Positions 7,697 through 14,003 of a DNA stretch of 33,959 nt are shown piece after piece. Every line of letters starts with the position of its first letter. The stretch's first letter is position 1. Position numbers and translations under genes: made by a program. The notes beneath the pieces are model-generated. The model was not told the DNA's origin. It was given only the letters and a program-made list of their open reading frames with translations, and made no database searches. Source of the DNA: Oscillospiraceae bacterium (GTDB lineage Bacteria > Bacillota > Clostridia > Oscillospirales > JAAYXM01); contig SVLF01000029.1 of assembly GCA_015068085.1 (NCBI GenBank), positions 1 to 33,959 on the forward strand, read 5' to 3'.

Positions 7697-9781
7697 TTAC
7701 CTCCCAGTATTGATACGGAAATTATCGAGGTAATCTCTGTATAACTGATATGTATTTTTGCCCTCAAATGGTGCAATCATTTCACGATATCCGGGCTCTG
7801 AATCTGTTACAATATAGATTGTTTCTATCTCGGGATGTTCAGCAATGTGTTTTTCAAATGTCATATAGGACATTTCATCAATCAATACTGCAAACTTGTT
7901 TTCAGGAAGGATCAGCATATCGGGAATATCCTCACCAACAGTAGGACATGTGCCTATCGCACCTGCCTTCATCCACAATGTAGGAATCATTTCTTTGAAT
8001 TGTCTGCCAAGAGCAACCGAAGTCTTATCAAGGAAACCAAGTTTAAAGAACACCGCATTTGCCTTAAAGCCATCTGCCATAGGCTTGTCACTTCCAAGAT
8101 AATTACCTTTGAGGGGATTGCCTACAATATCAACGCCAGTAATACTACAGACGGTTCTCGGCCAAGTAATATATCGAGCAACACCTAAAGAATTCCATTG
8201 ATCGTCGCCCGGTCTATATCCTTGTCTTTCTAACTCAATTGCCTCGTCTGCAGATACTTCATTGTTAGTTACTATAATGCAACGACGATGACCTCCATCT
8301 TCAGCGTTAAGTAAATTAACCGCATGCAAAGTTGTTCCAGAACCAGCGAAGAAATCCACTATAAGTGCATTTCGATTGTTTTTCAAAACAGTGCCTATTG
8401 AATCCTTTGTTACATAAACGGATTTTGGAAAAGGAAATTTTCGGTTTTTACCAAGCAAACTTGATAGAATATTCGTTCCGTAAACCCCTGCATTGTGTCG
8501 AGTTCTATGCCATACTGTCCTAACAGCCTGTGTATGTCCTTGAGCATATTCGACCTTTACTACCCCAGTTTTCTCGTTTCGACCAACAATAAGAACTTCA
8601 CCCGTCTCAATCATTTTTTGAATTTCGGCACTAATATATGTGATACCGTAAGTTTTTCTTTTATCGTCGTACCTACCTAATAGAACGTATCCTTTAGATA
8701 TCAAATTATTCAATGTTTCTGCGCCAACGCTCCATCGCCCTTCTGTCCCATCAGTGCGAATAGGCCAAGCAACTTCAAGTCCGTTTACGGTGCTAAAATC
8801 AGGTGATTGTTCAAACGGGAGAGGTTCTCCAGCACGTACAACAATACCTTTTGTGGTATCAATATATACTGGATAAAACATATTTTTTCTATCTTCTCTG
8901 CGAGAGCTCGGGCCGGAACGCAGTAAAGATTTCCAACGAACATCTTGCGTTGCTACCGCTTCGCCAATCATTGGATCTTCATACGAATTAACGTAGGCAT
9001 TTGGAGCAAAGCAATAAATAGCATATTCTTCTATTCTTGAAAATCTACCTTGTGAAGAACCAGTTGGGTTAGTAACGCACGTCACCATTTGAATATAAAA
9101 TCCAGTAAAGACCTCTTCCATCAAGCATCGAATATGATGAACTTCGTGTTCATCTATTGTTAAGATTAAAATACCCGTTGAAGGATTAAGTAATTTTTTG
9201 GCTATCTTAAGTCGCTTTTCCATAAAAGAAAGCCATTTGCTGTGCCTATACGTATCCGCACCATCAACGTAATCGTTGTTGTATTTCCAATCTCGCGCAC
9301 CCGTATTGTAAGGCGGATCGATGTAGATACAATCCACTTTTCCGGCATAAAGATACTCAAGAAGTTGAAGCGCGTGATAGTTGTCGGCTTCAATGAGAGT
9401 GTGCCAAAGATCGCTATCGGGAGCATTGCAAACGCTATCCATCGGCTTGAGGTAGGGATAAATTGCATCACCAAACTCTGCCACGGTCACAAGCTCGTTT
9501 ACCTTAAAAGTCGCAATCTCGTCCGCATCCTTCTTCTTGCACTCTGCCTCATCGCCTTTGATTTTCAGCACTCTGTAAACCTCGCTCACCTTGCCGGTTT
9601 TGAGCGCAACAAGTGCACCTCTCTTAACGGGAATGTCATAAAGAGGCGTACATTCGGGCAGATGTTCCTCGAACACGAGACCAAACTTTTTTTGCTTATT
9701 CATTCGGTCTACTTCGGCTTGTATTCTTGCCCGAAGTTCCGGATTCTCTATTTGAGCTATTAAATCATTTATCGCTGCCAT
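7697..9781 (-). CDS. Site-specific DNA methyltransferase, type III Mod-like (beta class)
   Basis: The 694-residue protein carries the catalytic motif DPPYNTG (about residues 155-161) ahead of the cofactor motif DFFAGSGTT (about 476-484), the order of beta-class N6-adenine/N4-cytosine methyltransferases such as type III Mod subunits. The long stretch between them probably contains the target-recognition region. The N-terminal 130 residues hold a helical segment and a small beta domain (VALKTGKVSEVYRVLKIKG). The frame runs upstream to 9877 inside the previous gene, but the ATG at 9781 (MAAINDLIAQIENPELR) is preferred because AGGAGA lies seven bases ahead and it clears the preceding stop at 9804. 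It should protect host DNA from the Res-like nuclease encoded three bases downstream. The recognition sequence cannot be deduced. Confidence 0.9.
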   Translation of the reverse strand: MAAINDLIAQIENPELRARIQAEVDRMNKQKKFGLVFEEHLPECTPLYDIPVKRGALVALKTGKVSEVYRVLKIKGDEAECKKKDADEIATFKVNELVTVAEFGDAIYPYLKPMDSVCNAPDSDLWHTLIEADNYHALQLLEYLYAGKVDCIYIDPPYNTGARDWKYNNDYVDGADTYRHSKWLSFMEKRLKIAKKLLNPSTGILILTIDEHEVHHIRCLMEEVFTGFYIQMVTCVTNPTGSSQGRFSRIEEYAIYCFAPNAYVNSYEDPMIGEAVATQDVRWKSLLRSGPSSRREDRKNMFYPVYIDTTKGIVVRAGEPLPFEQSPDFSTVNGLEVAWPIRTDGTEGRWSVGAETLNNLISKGYVLLGRYDDKRKTYGITYISAEIQKMIETGEVLIVGRNEKTGVVKVEYAQGHTQAVRTVWHRTRHNAGVYGTNILSSLLGKNRKFPFPKSVYVTKDSIGTVLKNNRNALIVDFFAGSGTTLHAVNLLNAEDGGHRRCIIVTNNEVSADEAIELERQGYRPGDDQWNSLGVARYITWPRTVCSITGVDIVGNPLKGNYLGSDKPMADGFKANAVFFKLGFLDKTSVALGRQFKEMIPTLWMKAGAIGTCPTVGEDIPDMLILPENKFAVLIDEMSYMTFEKHIAEHPEIETIYIVTDSEPGYREMIAPFEGKNTYQLYRDYLDNFRINTGR

Positions 9782-9803
9782 CGCTTTTCTCCTAGATATG
9801 TCA

Positions 9804-10637
9804 TCAATTAATCGTAATAACTGAATTTGCAATTCTTTTTTCGCGCCCATCCGGCGTTGTGTAAAATCTTTGTTCAATTCCCCATAATAAGTATTTTAAG
9901 TCTTCGTCGGATTCTATTTTAAATGTTCCATTTTGTCCGATTAAATTAGGACAATATTCTTTGACTGTACTAAATACTACTGTTTTTTGATTTTTATCAA
10001 AAGAGTTCAATGTCTCTAACGCTAATGCAATTCTTTTTCTATTAGGCTTTTTTACATTTGAAGACGTAAAGTTATCTCCTAAAGTAATAAACTCTTTTTG
10101 TAAAAATTCTTTTGTTTCGGATTCAGTAGCTTCTCTGTATAATTGATCGATCCCTTTGAATATATTTGTAATTGCAGATAAGTTTTTAAAAAGTAATGAG
10201 TCTTTATCTTTTAAGTATATCGCATCTGGTATTTCATGAACAACTATACATTTATCACCAGTTTTATATTTGGCAACATCTCCTAATGTGATAGTTTTTC
10301 TCTCAATTAGGTTTGATTTAGATACTTTTTGAAAATGATACTCATTAGAATTTTGACAAGCACATATATACTCTATATAAGAAAACTGCTCATTCTCAAA
10401 TTGTTGAAAAGATAATGACTCTATAGGTGATCTTAAAATATCAAGACAATATTCTTGTCTAGAAAAATCTCTAATTTCGAACCATTCGTCAGCATCAATG
10501 CTTGTGGCGCTGCTATATGGTATGCTGCTAATAGAATTTATATCCATTGCGTATAGCGTTGTGTCGGATAACAGTTTCTTGTGTTTGTCTACAGAAGTTC
10601 CTTTTCTTGATTTTATCTTTGCCAATACATAATCCAT
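9804..10637 (-). CDS. Uncharacterised soluble protein, partner of the membrane protein upstream
   Basis: I do not recognise this 277-residue protein with certainty. It has no signal peptide or membrane helix, is rich in Lys, Asp and Ser, and ends in an ordered-looking stretch (LKYLLWGIEQRFYTTP, then ANSVITIN). The frame can begin with TTG at 10646, but that lies one base after the AAAGGA site; the ATG at 10637, ten bases after it, is preferred. It follows the four-helix membrane gene by five bases, and the region is visibly AT-rich compared with the Mod gene. The layout (small tetraspan protein, then a roughly 280-residue cytosolic protein, inside a defence island) resembles the Kiwa system (KwaA plus DUF4868 protein KwaB), but I cannot show homology. 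It could equally be an unrelated effector or immunity protein. Confidence 0.65.
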   Translation of the reverse strand: MDYVLAKIKSRKGTSVDKHKKLLSDTTLYAMDINSISSIPYSSATSIDADEWFEIRDFSRQEYCLDILRSPIESLSFQQFENEQFSYIEYICACQNSNEYHFQKVSKSNLIERKTITLGDVAKYKTGDKCIVVHEIPDAIYLKDKDSLLFKNLSAITNIFKGIDQLYREATESETKEFLQKEFITLGDNFTSSNVKKPNRKRIALALETLNSFDKNQKTVVFSTVKEYCPNLIGQNGTFKIESDEDLKYLLWGIEQRFYTTPDGREKRIANSVITIN

Positions 10638-10642
10638 ATAAA

Positions 10643-11188
10643 TCAATTCCTTTCAAAATCAATAAACGTGTGGTCATTTATTCTCTTTAAACTACAATAA
10701 AAAAGGCCATCGTCACCACAACGGAGTTGCTTTGTGGTAATTACTAAAATTCTTATATTATCGGCTGTTGTAATATTATAATATTTATAGCCAAACAGCA
10801 TTAAAATCGGATTGAAATATTGTTGCATGGAAAGGAAAGTAAAAACAAAAAGTATACCATATATTACCCATAATGTTGCACTTTTTGAAACACTAACCGC
10901 AACGAAGAAATATCCCAAATAACTTGGTAAATACGAATTGTTTGCTAACTCAATTGATTTTGTCATTAGTCGTATTTCATCACTAGGTAGCAATTTCCCC
11001 AGAACTATTCCTAATACTGTTGTAAAAACAGGAATCGCTAAAAATATGGTAATTTGGATGATTATGCTCAAATTAGGGAACCAATTACATCTATCAATTT
11101 TATCTATATAATAAATAATTAATATCAAAGATGTAGAACTAAAGGAAAGTAAACATCTGTATAAAAATTTAATTATTTTAGTAATCAC
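10643..11188 (-). CDS. Small four-helix membrane protein, possible phage-defence sensor
   Basis: The 181-residue protein has about four hydrophobic segments (roughly residues 10-27, 38-65, 88-103 and 105-122) and a short C-terminal cytosolic domain containing NPILMLFGYKYYNI and IRILVITTKQL. The start is GTG at 11188, six bases after GAGGA. It is the first gene of the long minus-strand array; TTGGTT-18-TATTAG at 11210-11239 is a weak candidate promoter. Its size, helix count and position ahead of a soluble partner are like KwaA, the membrane sensor of Kiwa phage defence, but this rests on architecture, not on demonstrated sequence identity. The DNA is very AT-rich, a sign of recent acquisition. 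Other possibilities are a small transporter fragment or toxin immunity protein. Confidence 0.65.
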   Translation of the reverse strand: MITKIIKFLYRCLLSFSSTSLILIIYYIDKIDRCNWFPNLSIIIQITIFLAIPVFTTVLGIVLGKLLPSDEIRLMTKSIELANNSYLPSYLGYFFVAVSVSKSATLWVIYGILFVFTFLSMQQYFNPILMLFGYKYYNITTADNIRILVITTKQLRCGDDGLFYCSLKRINDHTFIDFERN

Positions 11189-11209
11189 ACCGAGTCCTCA
11201 CAAAATTCT

Positions 11210-11239
11210 CTAATATTTGAATGTGTTTTAAGAAACCAA
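11210..11239 (-). promoter_or_regulatory. Weak candidate promoter of the minus-strand island operon
   Basis: On the minus strand TTGGTT (11234-11239) and TATTAG (11210-11215) are 18 bases apart, about 20 bases ahead of the GTG start of the membrane protein. The match is mediocre. No better promoter was seen between the broken repressor and the first island gene. Confidence 0.3.
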
Positions 11240-11243
11240 ACAT

Positions 11244-11400
11244 TTATTGATCCATAAACGCCATAATATCATCTGCTTGGCTGCCAAGTGCTTTGCATAT
11301 CTTGCCGATGGTTTCGGGGGTGATATCCTGGTCTTTGCGGAGCTTGAGCATTGTGTGGTCTTTTCATGCTTCTGTCGATCAGTAACTGCAATTTTTTCGC
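11244..11400 (-). pseudogene. Disrupted XRE/Cro-CI family repressor
   Basis: Minus-strand bases 11351-11244 encode 35 residues (MLKLRKDQ, DITPETIGKICKALG, DDIMAFMDQ) that form the recognition and fourth helices of a small XRE helix-turn-helix protein. The matching N-terminal helix (KKLQLLIDRSMK) lies just upstream at about 11400-11365 but in another frame, and the middle of the domain is missing. A frameshift plus an internal deletion therefore inactivated the gene. Such 65-70 residue XRE proteins often repress defence or mobile genes, and this one ends about 55 bases before the start of the island's first gene. Its loss could have released the operon from control; that is inference. Confidence 0.6.
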
Positions 11401-11444
11401 ATCTTTTCAAAACAGTAAATTTTATACAATAACTCATTTTGAAT

Positions 11445-11487
11445 TATACCACATTTTCTGTCGAATAGCAACGAGAATGTGGGTATA
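11445..11487. repeat. Imperfect inverted repeat between broken XRE gene and antitoxin gene
   Basis: TATACCACATTTTC (11445-11458) is answered by GAGAATGTGGGTATA (11473-11487), an inverted repeat with one mismatch and one extra base around a 14-base centre. There is no T-run on either side, so a terminator is unlikely. A protein-binding site for the former XRE repressor or the AbrB-type antitoxin is more plausible. Confidence 0.45.
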
Positions 11488-11540
11488 CCGACATTTTTAA
11501 CGAGTGAAGTTATAGAAGAATATTCATAACACGAAAAAAC

Positions 11541-11569
11541 TTGATTATTCGGTACGAATGATGTATAAT
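11541..11569 (+). promoter_or_regulatory. Promoter with internal operator of the antitoxin-kinase pair
   Basis: TTGATT (11541-11546) and TATAAT (11564-11569) are spaced by exactly 17 bases, with the antitoxin ATG 20 bases after the -10. The spacer contains the perfect inverted repeat ATTCG-GTA-CGAAT (11547-11559), positioned where a bound repressor would exclude RNA polymerase. Antitoxins of this type usually repress their own operon, which fits. Confidence 0.65.
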
Positions 11570-11588
11570 AATAAACGAGGTGGATTGT

Positions 11589-12128
11589 ATGGAAATACGT
11601 CACGGTAAAATAATAGTGCATGCATCCGGAGGCACGGCCGGAAAAGACTCCAGCACATATAAAATTACGCTTCCTTCATTATGGATTAAAGAAATGAATC
11701 TTTCCGAGAATGAGCGAGAGGTAGAATTGAGTTTTGACGGGAGCAGAATAACGATTGAAAAGAAGCTTACTTTTGATGAATACATTGAATCCCAAAAGAC
11801 AAAAGGTCATACTCTGAAGAAGTTGACATATTACAATGACAAAACCTTGTGTACTACAATTATTATCGACATGACCGAAAAAAAACTCCGGGCAGAAAAT
11901 CACACGGCAAACATTATTAAAACTGCATTCGGAAAAAACGTTGCACCAACTTGGGATGATCTGCAAGGCTTTCTGGAAGAGCGCTGCATTGCTCGTTCGC
12001 GTGCGGGTTTGCGGGAATATTTGGAAACTATCGGCGTTGATGAATACGACCCGATAGAGATTATAAAAAAAACGAAAGGTCGTATGGCTGAGGACAGCCA
12101 ATGGATTGAAATTGAGGATTTGATATAA
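11589..12128 (+). CDS. AbrB/MazE/SpoVT-type antitoxin-like protein
   Basis: The 179-residue protein begins with a swapped-hairpin AbrB-like DNA-binding domain (about residues 4-60: GKIIVHASGG, YKITLPSLWIKEMN, VELSFDGSRITIEKK), followed by a helical C-terminal part (DDLQGFLEERC, GLREYLETIGVDEYDP, SQWIEIEDLI) that could wrap the partner kinase. The ATG at 11589 has GAGGTGG at 11578-11584. Its stop overlaps the start of the HipA-like gene by one base, so translation is probably coupled. In HipA systems the DNA-binding partner neutralises the kinase and represses the operon; here an AbrB-like protein takes the place of the usual XRE-type HipB. The antitoxin role is inferred from gene order and domain. 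Confidence 0.75.
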   Translation: MEIRHGKIIVHASGGTAGKDSSTYKITLPSLWIKEMNLSENEREVELSFDGSRITIEKKLTFDEYIESQKTKGHTLKKLTYYNDKTLCTTIIIDMTEKKLRAENHTANIIKTAFGKNVAPTWDDLQGFLEERCIARSRAGLREYLETIGVDEYDPIEIIKKTKGRMAEDSQWIEIEDLI

Positions 12129-12937
12129 TGATAAAATTTGTCAGCGATGAGAAAATAGCAGAAACCTCTTCTAAGGGGAATCAGGAAAAGTGGTTTGATA
12201 ATGACCGGTGGTATAAGTTGGATCAGTTCGGGTACGAAGCATTGGCAGAAACTTTTACTTCGTCACTTTTAGAACATAGCAATATTGAAACCGATACTCC
12301 GTTTCGTTTTACACGCTATCGTATGGAGCGAGTCAATGCACACGGAAGAGAGCGGACGGGCTGCAGCAGTAAAAATTTTTTGAAACCGAATCAATCGATA
12401 GTTACATTGAGCCATCTATTGAATAAGCATTTAGGACACTCTGTCAAAAAAGAACTTTTGCGATTATCCAGTGACAAAAAAAGAACCGCTTATCTTGCCG
12501 AACAAACGGCAGAAATAACAGGCTTGCACGAATTTCCTGAATATCTTACATTGCTTTTTGAAATTGACTCGCTTGTTCTGAACGACGACCGACACCTCAA
12601 TAACATCGCTGTGCTTGAAGAGAACGGTAAGTTTGATTACTGCCCGATTTTTGATCAGGGAGCAGGACTGCTGTCCAACGTACAGTTTTCTCCGATGGAT
12701 ATAATTCCGTCTGCTTTGATGCGCGTTATGCGCGCAAGGCCATTCAACACAACCTTCAATCGCCAGCTTCACACTGTGCAACAGCTATACGGAAAGCAAA
12801 TGAATTTGCCGCGATTTAAAGTAGATGAAATAGAGCGAATGATTGATCCGATGCTTGAGTACTATCCTGTTCGCGATCGAAGCTTGATTTTGGAGAGAGT
12901 ATGTGAGGTTGTGATTACTCGTCAAAAGGAAATGTAA
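12128..12937 (+). CDS. HipA-like serine/threonine kinase toxin
   Basis: The 269-residue protein has a HipA-type kinase core: WYKLDQFGYEALAE near residues 27-41 (the Lys is the likely ATP-binding residue), LNDDRHLNNIAVL near 151-163 (catalytic loop with Asp and Asn), and PIFDQGAGLL near 173-182 (metal-binding Asp, as in DFD or DFG). The roughly 100-residue N-terminal subdomain 1 of E. coli HipA is missing, so it is a short core kinase like HipT. HipA toxins phosphorylate aminoacyl-tRNA synthetases or related targets and induce dormancy. The start ATG overlaps the antitoxin stop by one base. A strong hairpin terminator follows 20 bases after the stop. The target is unknown. Confidence 0.78.
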   Translation: MIKFVSDEKIAETSSKGNQEKWFDNDRWYKLDQFGYEALAETFTSSLLEHSNIETDTPFRFTRYRMERVNAHGRERTGCSSKNFLKPNQSIVTLSHLLNKHLGHSVKKELLRLSSDKKRTAYLAEQTAEITGLHEFPEYLTLLFEIDSLVLNDDRHLNNIAVLEENGKFDYCPIFDQGAGLLSNVQFSPMDIIPSALMRVMRARPFNTTFNRQLHTVQQLYGKQMNLPRFKVDEIERMIDPMLEYYPVRDRSLILERVCEVVITRQKEM

Positions 12938-12956
12938 ATCCGCAAAAAGTATAATA

Positions 12957-12995
12957 CCGCAAACCCTTGCTGTATAAGGGTTTGCGGCACTTTCC
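12957..12995 (+). terminator. Terminator after the HipA-like gene
   Basis: CCGCAAACCCTT (12957-12968) pairs perfectly with AAGGGTTTGCGG (12976-12987) around a seven-base loop. The following CACTTTCCTT is only moderately T-rich. It lies just after the kinase stop. Confidence 0.7.
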
Positions 12996-12999
12996 TTAA

Positions 13000-13122
13000 A
13001 TTAGTAATTTCGGTGAAACGTTGCGTCATGTAACAGATAAGCTTAATTCTAAGAACTTCTACGCATTCAACCCGGCATTTGATATGAAAAAGCCGGCTAA
13101 GGCGAAAAGCTGCGACTGCTGA
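13000..13122 (+). pseudogene. 3' remnant of an unidentified gene
   Basis: One frame reads sensibly to a TGA at 13120-13122, with LRHVTDKLNSKNFYAFNPAF followed by DMKKPAKAKSCDC, but there is no start codon with a ribosome site and the frame is closed by a stop at about 12998. It looks like the last 40 residues of a longer Lys-rich, Cys-ended protein whose front part is gone. I cannot name the family. A terminator-like hairpin follows at 13159-13197, as expected of a real gene end. The toxin-antitoxin pair or the whole island may have replaced its upstream part. Confidence 0.4.
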
Positions 13123-13158
13123 GTTGCGGTGATGTAATACAATATCCGGTTAATAAAA

Positions 13159-13197
13159 AAGTGGCGGTCTTATGCAGAGATCGCCACTTACTTTTTT
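13159..13197 (+). terminator. Terminator after the gene remnant
   Basis: AAGTGGCG (13159-13166) pairs with CGCCACTT (13182-13189), followed by ACTTTTTT. The stem can extend inward imperfectly (GTCT/AGAGAT). Confidence 0.7.
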
Positions 13198-13212
13198 GCA
13201 GGAAGGCACCTC

Positions 13213-13241
13213 TTGAAAAAAAAAGTAAAATGTGTTATGCT
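13213..13241 (+). promoter_or_regulatory. Promoter and possible operator of the DtxR/MntR-like gene
   Basis: TTGAAA (13213-13218) and TATGCT (13236-13241) are 17 bases apart. The -10 overlaps the palindrome TGCTA-A-TAGCA (13238-13248), a candidate metal-regulator box by position. AAGGAGG follows at 13258-13264. Confidence 0.55.
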
Positions 13242-13273
13242 AATAGCAAGAAGATTTAAGGAGGATATCCAAA

Positions 13274-13639
13274 ATGCATTTGCAGGAATCGGGCGAAATG
13301 TATCTTGAAACAATTCTCGTTCTGTCCAAAGGCGGAAAAAGCGTCCGTTCGATAGATATAGTTGAGCATATGGGGTATTCAAAGCCGAGTGTCAGCCGTG
13401 CCGTGGGACTTCTTAAGAATGGCGGATATATTATTGTTGATAATGACGGTTTTATCTCGCTTACCGATGCAGGGCTTGAGGTTGCAACGAAGATTTATGA
13501 CCGTCATATGTGTATAACAGAGTTCCTTATAAAAATAGGCGTAGAACCGCATATCGCTGCGGATGATGCCTGCAAAATCGAGCACGATATAAGCGATGAG
13601 TCCTTTGATGCAATAAGGCGCTATATGGAAAAAGAATAG
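13274..13639 (+). CDS. DtxR/MntR family metal-dependent transcriptional regulator, short form
   Basis: The 121-residue protein has a winged helix-turn-helix (about residues 8-65; SIDIVEHMGYSKPSVSRAV is the helix-turn-helix) and a metal-binding dimerisation domain. In the family's second domain the ligands lie in CxxEH: here ACKIEH at about 102-107 keeps Cys, Glu and His, with the Cys as in DtxR/IdeR rather than the Glu of B. subtilis MntR. The C-terminal SH3-like domain of DtxR is absent, as in MntR. Family members repress metal uptake genes when bound to Fe2+ or Mn2+. No transporter lies next to it, and its own promoter and terminator make it a single-gene unit, so it probably acts elsewhere in the genome. 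The ATG has AAGGAGG ten bases ahead. Confidence 0.85.
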   Translation: MHLQESGEMYLETILVLSKGGKSVRSIDIVEHMGYSKPSVSRAVGLLKNGGYIIVDNDGFISLTDAGLEVATKIYDRHMCITEFLIKIGVEPHIAADDACKIEHDISDESFDAIRRYMEKE

Positions 13640-13648
13640 ATGCTTTGT

Positions 13649-13680
13649 CACTCTCCGGTAAAAGGGGAGTGATGTTTTTT
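13649..13680 (+). terminator. Terminator of the DtxR/MntR-like gene
   Basis: CACTCTCC (13649-13656) pairs with GGGGAGTG (13664-13671; one G-U pair) around a seven-base loop, then ATGTTTTTT. Confidence 0.85.
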
Positions 13681-13701
13681 CGCGCTTTTTGGCGAAAACG
13701 G

Positions 13702-13745
13702 TTGACAAATGCGCAATAAAACTGTATAATTCCTACTTGTAGGAA
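13702..13745 (+). promoter_or_regulatory. Consensus promoter with palindromic operator at the transcription start
   Basis: TTGACA (13702-13707) and TATAAT (13725-13730) match consensus exactly with a 17-base spacer. Directly after the -10 lies TTCCTAC-TT-GTAGGAA (13730-13745), a perfect 7-base inverted repeat across the expected start of transcription. Such a strong promoter with an operator here is probably held by a repressor, either the AbrB-type product of the first gene or another regulator. Confidence 0.8.
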
Positions 13746-13769
13746 AAGTATAACTTTGAGAGGTGAAGT

Positions 13770-14003
13770 ATGAAGGGCAAGCATATATACGCCCACCCCG
13801 GAGGAAGACACATTTTCGGTACCGTAAAGGTGGGGGCAAAGGGGCAGATTGTTATACCGAAAGAAGCACGCGAGTTCTATCGGATTTCAGAAGGGGATAC
13901 GCTTCTTGTCCTTGGAGATGAGCGAGGGATTATTGTGACAAACCCCGATGTTATAAAAGACGTTGCGGAAAACATATTTAAAGGAATGGATAAAGATGAA
14001 TAA
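13770..14003 (+). CDS. AbrB/MazE/SpoVT-type transcriptional regulator
   Basis: The 77-residue protein contains one AbrB-like swapped-hairpin domain at about residues 14-60 (FGTVKVGAKGQIVIPKEARE, then GDTLLVLGDERGI), the classic KGQIVIPKEAR signature of DNA-binding transition-state regulators. The N-terminal extension has two His residues (KHIYAHPGGRH) and may bind metal. The ATG at 13770 follows GAGGTG. The gene overlaps the next one by eight bases, so the two are translated together. It probably controls its own operon through the palindrome at 13730-13745; this is inferred from position. A toxin partner is not present: the following gene is a metabolic enzyme, so a regulatory role is more likely than an antitoxin role. 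Confidence 0.85.
   Translation: MKGKHIYAHPGGRHIFGTVKVGAKGQIVIPKEAREFYRISEGDTLLVLGDERGIIVTNPDVIKDVAENIFKGMDKDE

Noticed and set aside
9202-9763. Frames on both strands overlapping the methyltransferase start region
   Set aside because: Shadows of the Mod reading frame, which carries the catalytic motifs.
9804-11188. Naming the pair KwaA and KwaB
   Set aside because: Only size, order and helix count agree; no diagnostic residues could be verified without a profile search.
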